Positions 60,301 to 64,000 of a stretch of 64,000 bases of DNA are shown in pieces. The stretch is from positions 124,001 to 188,000 of the forward strand of contig JALMLS010000411.1 in the NCBI GenBank assembly GCA_038496445.1, given 5' to 3'. The position numbers and the translations under genes are program-made. The notes under the pieces were generated by a model. That model worked only from the letters and a program-made list of their open reading frames with translations. It had not been told where the DNA came from and made no database searches. Numbering within the stretch: position 1 is the stretch's first letter; the number at the start of each line of letters is the position of its first letter. The DNA comes from Trichosphaerium sp. ATCC 40318. Its lineage: Eukaryota; Discosea; Flabellinia; Trichosidae.

Positions 60301-63300
60301 AGTTGGACAGCTATAGCTCTGTCTCGTCTTCCACGCCATACTTTTTGAAATACTATCGCTGCAGCAACTCTCTTACGCTCTTCTTTGATACGTTTTCTAG
60401 TAAGAAATCCACGAACAGTTTTTTGCATTTTGATGACGTAAGGAAGCATGACTTCACCAAGTTTATCATCAATCTGTTGCATCTATTTCAAAGTTATTTT
60501 TAGATGGAAGGAAAGATTAGATTAATGTACGTACAGTTTCACTTCTTAGGAAGACTTTAGCAGTACCCAACTGACACTGTTTTTTGTCCAAACCCAAGAA
60601 CTCAACAATAGCCTTACATTTTTGTTTTGGTTTTCCTGTTGCTTTAGGTTGCATAATAGAATACCTGTCACGTGTTATGTTAGATATTTCGTATTTATGT
60701 TGTAGGCGTACCTTTCAAGGAAATGAGCGAACTCCAATCGTACAGGGTATCCAGATTGACGGATTTTTATTGTTTCCAATACACCTGAACAATTTAGTTG
60801 TTGAAGTACTTGGCCTCCGTTGAAGACATTAGGCTGTCTCAACAGGTTAGGTTTGATACACCTAAGGTTACATTAATACCTCATCAAAGCAAACTTAAAA
60901 AGCTACCTAATCCAGTGCGGATCAGTCATGTTGATACGTTCCATCAAACTGGTGAGTTGCATCTAAGGATATTAAGTTTAAGCTCTTTAGAATTTTTCTA
61001 ATATCATACCCTGAATTGTGTACCGACTGTCACAGGTTTACCACGGAATACTTTCGCTTTCTGAAGCAGATTTTGGATCATTGGATCCTTACTTTTACGC
61101 ATCATATCAACGAGACTATCTTTTAAGGCGTCCTTGTTCTTATCCAAGAACTTTGTAACAGTGTACATAACCTGTAATACAACATTTTAGTTAAAAAACA
61201 CTTATCGCTACTAGCGTATTCTAAAAATAGATAACAAAAAATATGAAAATAAGCACGTGCTAGATGTATAAAATACCTTTTCTGCGTAATGCTCAATACC
61301 AAATTGTTCTCTACTAATTCTTGGAGAATTGAATGCAGTATGTTTTGAATGTTGATTCTTTATCTTCTGAAGGAAATTCTCATCTGAGCCTTTTGGGAAA
61401 TTACACTCTTCATCAAGGAGTGATAAGATACTCATGCGTTTCTAAGTAGTCATGTTATTAACAAATAACAGCATTATCTAGAATCGTACTCCTCCAATAA
61501 GATCAAGCGTTGACTGATTGTCTTCGAACTCAATTGCTTCATAATCAATTCCTTCCGATGCACAAGCTTCCAACTCCCACTTGAAATTATGTCTATTGTA
61601 ATGCTGTTGGAGTGTTTCATTGGCGTAGTTGATACAAAACTGTTCAAAAAAGTTGTGCTACAGAGTCATTAGATCAAACAACAGTGTGATATTTAAAAAA
61701 GAACAAACCTTGAAGCTTTCAAATCCAAAAATATCCAATAAACTAATAAACAAATCCGCTCTTGGGTCGTTAATAGTGTAGTTAATCTTCTGAACTATCC
61801 AGTCGAATAAAGATCCATATAGAGCCTTTGCAAGAGCATCACGTGTATCTATGGCCTAAAGAGTGTCAGAACACATTTGTTTCATACAAGAACGTACTTG
61901 TGAAACTGTGTAAGGAACAACATAATATTCTTTTGCTATTTTGTTTTTTCTTGTAAGCAAATCATTTGACAGCTTCTCAGCGTCTACTTTTAAGTTGTCC
62001 GCTACAGCTTTTACAACTTTAGGATTATCAATATGAGCTTCATCGCTATTATTAGCTATTATGTTGACATTGCCAAGGAGCAATACAGCATTAACAATAC
62101 GGAATACTGAATCACGTTCTTCGTCGTTTATATCTATCAAAGACATAGACTCAATTACAGCTTTGAGCTCTTTCTAAAGTCCGTTTGAGAACGACTTTGA
62201 TCCCTTATACTATGACGTACTTCCTCATCAAGGCCAACTACACTCGTACAGCCACTCTTGTTCAAGTAGTTATAATGTGAAGGTGATTTAAGGTCATATT
62301 TGGCTCTACAGTTGCGTTAATATTTAAAACAATCCAGTTCCGCCGGAGATTGTGTTATCCTGTCGTACTTTAATTCATCTGAAGATCCTTCTAATAGCAT
62401 ATAGAAGATATGATAATTCCTTTCTCCTTAGCTTGGCTCACTACACGACTCTAATTTAAAGATTAGTGAGGCAACAAATAATAAAACAAGATTCTCCTTT
62501 TACCTTTTCAAGCAAATAGTTATCTATACTTGCTCCAGATAATCTTCCGTTATCATCAAATAGTAATCTAATAAATTTACCCTAAAAGTTAAAATATCAC
62601 GTGAGAAAAAACGTGATTTCTGAATAAAAAAATGAATCAAGAACTTTTTTTTTTTCATTTTCAATAAAAATCGTACAAAACGGCTAGAATTATCGTTTCG
62701 AAGTGTTTTAGCGTTTCCTATCAAACAATAAATGTTAGAAATCCTTATTGTAGTAAAAATAAAAACATACCAAAAGCCTCAAGAATAGGATTTGTTCCTT
62801 GTATTTGAGCACGAATTCTATTACCATGCTCTCCCTTACTACTCAAGTGTGATAAATATTTCATAGCTATCTAAATGTATAACGTCAGCGAATAGGTTAC
62901 ACCTATTGGTATGGCGTCATTACCTTGGCGGTTTCTGTCTACAAGAAAATTAGTTGATGGTTTTATTAGTCAAGAATTACTTACTTTTCCCGCTCCAGAT
63001 TCCCCACTGATCAATATAGACTGGGATTTAGAGTCTACAAATATTAGAGACAGGCTATTATAGATCTTTTGTGACCTCGTAGTAAAGTAGCGTAGCACTC
63101 GTCCGCCATAGCGAAAATATGTGGTGGATTGTCTTCATATTGTTTATTCTTGTACCTAGGCTGTTTTTAGTGCCATCACGTGTCACTTGTTATCAAAAGA
63201 CAATGAGAAAATAGCTAAAGACGTACGAATCCATTAGTTTATCAGTGTATATGTTAAGCTTCTTGAATGGATTGACAGCAATGATAATACGACCAGTGTA

Positions 63301-63829
63301 TGTCTATTTTAGAAAAAAACAGTATAAGGGAAACAGAAAGTTACAAGTCGCGTTGTCGCTACTACTAACGTACGTATATCTTATCTTGTGCATAGCGCTG
63401 TTTTAAATTATGTAGTAAAGTAGATGTATGCAGTTCAGGAAGGTATAACATATCACTATGATCTTCTAGAGCCTTTTCATCAAGTATAGTTCTTATTTTT
63501 TCTTTTGGCACCACGTGCTCATCCTATTTAAATTTAAACGCTTGTACATTAAACACGGGTAACCAAACTACGTACGGAATCATCATTTGCTTTAATCTGA
63601 AACAATGTAACTCCTTTCTCTCCCTTCATGACAAATTCAATCTTACCAGGTAGCCAACCCTCCTCGTCATCGTTAAAAAACACTAGGGTGCCCTAAAACA
63701 AAAAAATGTATTCATCAGCCAAAAAGCCACTTTGCCTCTTTTTTTGTCTAAACAAAAGTACACGCTTATCGGGTGTGTATAGGAATGAATTAAATCAATA
63801 TAACATACCGGAGACAGATCAAGGGCCAT
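57351..63829 (-). CDS. unconventional myosin with IQ motifs, charged helix and C-terminal WD40 domain
   Basis: This is an actin-based motor of very roughly 1,600 residues. It starts MALDLSP, then an N-terminal SH3-like segment ([20 protein letters not shown]). The motor (63.7-60.5 kb) has the P loop [24 protein letters not shown] (switch I), [10 protein letters not shown] (switch II region), [11 protein letters not shown], and MTDPHWIR. Two IQ motifs follow at 60.48-60.3 kb ([30 protein letters not shown]). A Glu/Arg-rich helix (60.25-59.9 kb) and a basic linker (59.05-58.75 kb) come next. The WD40 region (58.72-57.35 kb) includes [37 protein letters not shown], and ends MSADLHSG. Splices across the linker (AFGKG to [11 protein letters not shown]) keep the frame, so motor and WD40 belong to one reading frame. 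A comparable tail is known in apicomplexan class XXII myosin. Confidence 0.85.
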
Positions 63830-64000
63830 TGCGTTCTTTCTTCAAGTTGAAGTTTTATGACGTCTTGTAAATGTGTACGTCGCGAAGTTCTTAACAGACG
63901 ACTTGACTTGTTTACCCAATATGACGTTTCGGAGTGCACTATTTTTATAACCAATTTTAGAGTGTTGTTGTTATCTCCGTTTTGTTCTTCTTTGTCGTTC

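Noticed and set aside
1-64000. CRISPR arrays, insertion sequences, rRNA operons
   Set aside because: No direct-repeat/spacer arrays, transposase genes or rRNA motifs were seen; the tandem repeats found all lie inside coding regions.

Overview
The window is nuclear DNA from an intron-rich, AT-rich (roughly one third G+C) single-celled eukaryote. Genes are packed on both strands, often 100-600 bp apart, and most carry many 30-110 bp introns that usually begin GTAC. Calcineurin A, RasGEF, a transmembrane tyrosine-type kinase, large myosins and F-box/MORN/LRR proteins together suggest a free-living amoeba, most likely an amoebozoan, but no rRNA or taxon marker is present. Gene models were spliced by hand, so outer limits are firmer than internal junctions. 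Intergenic stretches where I saw no gene have their own entries.

Layout. 0-8 kb: 3' end of a class II tRNA, a possible small gene, two small hypothetical genes and calcineurin A (-), then a coiled-coil PD-(D/E)XK nuclease-like gene (+) and an MGST3-like MAPEG enzyme (-). 8-13 kb: a multidomain RasGEF (coiled coil, SH3, REM, Cdc25). 14-19 kb: a secreted Cys-rich protein, a G/C-run hairpin, an F-box/LRR gene and a trypsin-like protease. 20-25 kb: a beta-helix surface protein, then copy A of an F-box-like/MORN gene. 26-35 kb: a large PH/RA-like, basic and E/R-rich protein, an ADP-ribosylglycohydrolase and a secreted Cys-rich Thr/Pro protein. 37-44 kb: a small hypothetical gene and a receptor tyrosine-type kinase. 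44-50 kb: RPA1 and PSF1 back to back, a small secreted protein and a universal stress protein. 50-57 kb: a BTB protein, a membrane-anchored OAS-like nucleotidyltransferase, copy B of the MORN gene, an F-box/LRR relic and an alpha/beta hydrolase. 57-64 kb: a myosin with two IQ motifs, a charged helix and a C-terminal WD40 domain.

The most notable element is the OAS-like nucleotidyltransferase gene, divergently paired with MORN copy B. A 2.5 kb block containing the MORN gene, the shared upstream region and the first bases of the OAS-like gene is repeated in inverted orientation about 28 kb away, where the OAS-like gene is truncated. RPA1 and PSF1, both DNA-replication genes, share a 96 bp promoter containing an E2F-type TTTCCCGC site. 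The hexamer CACGTG is far more common than base composition predicts.
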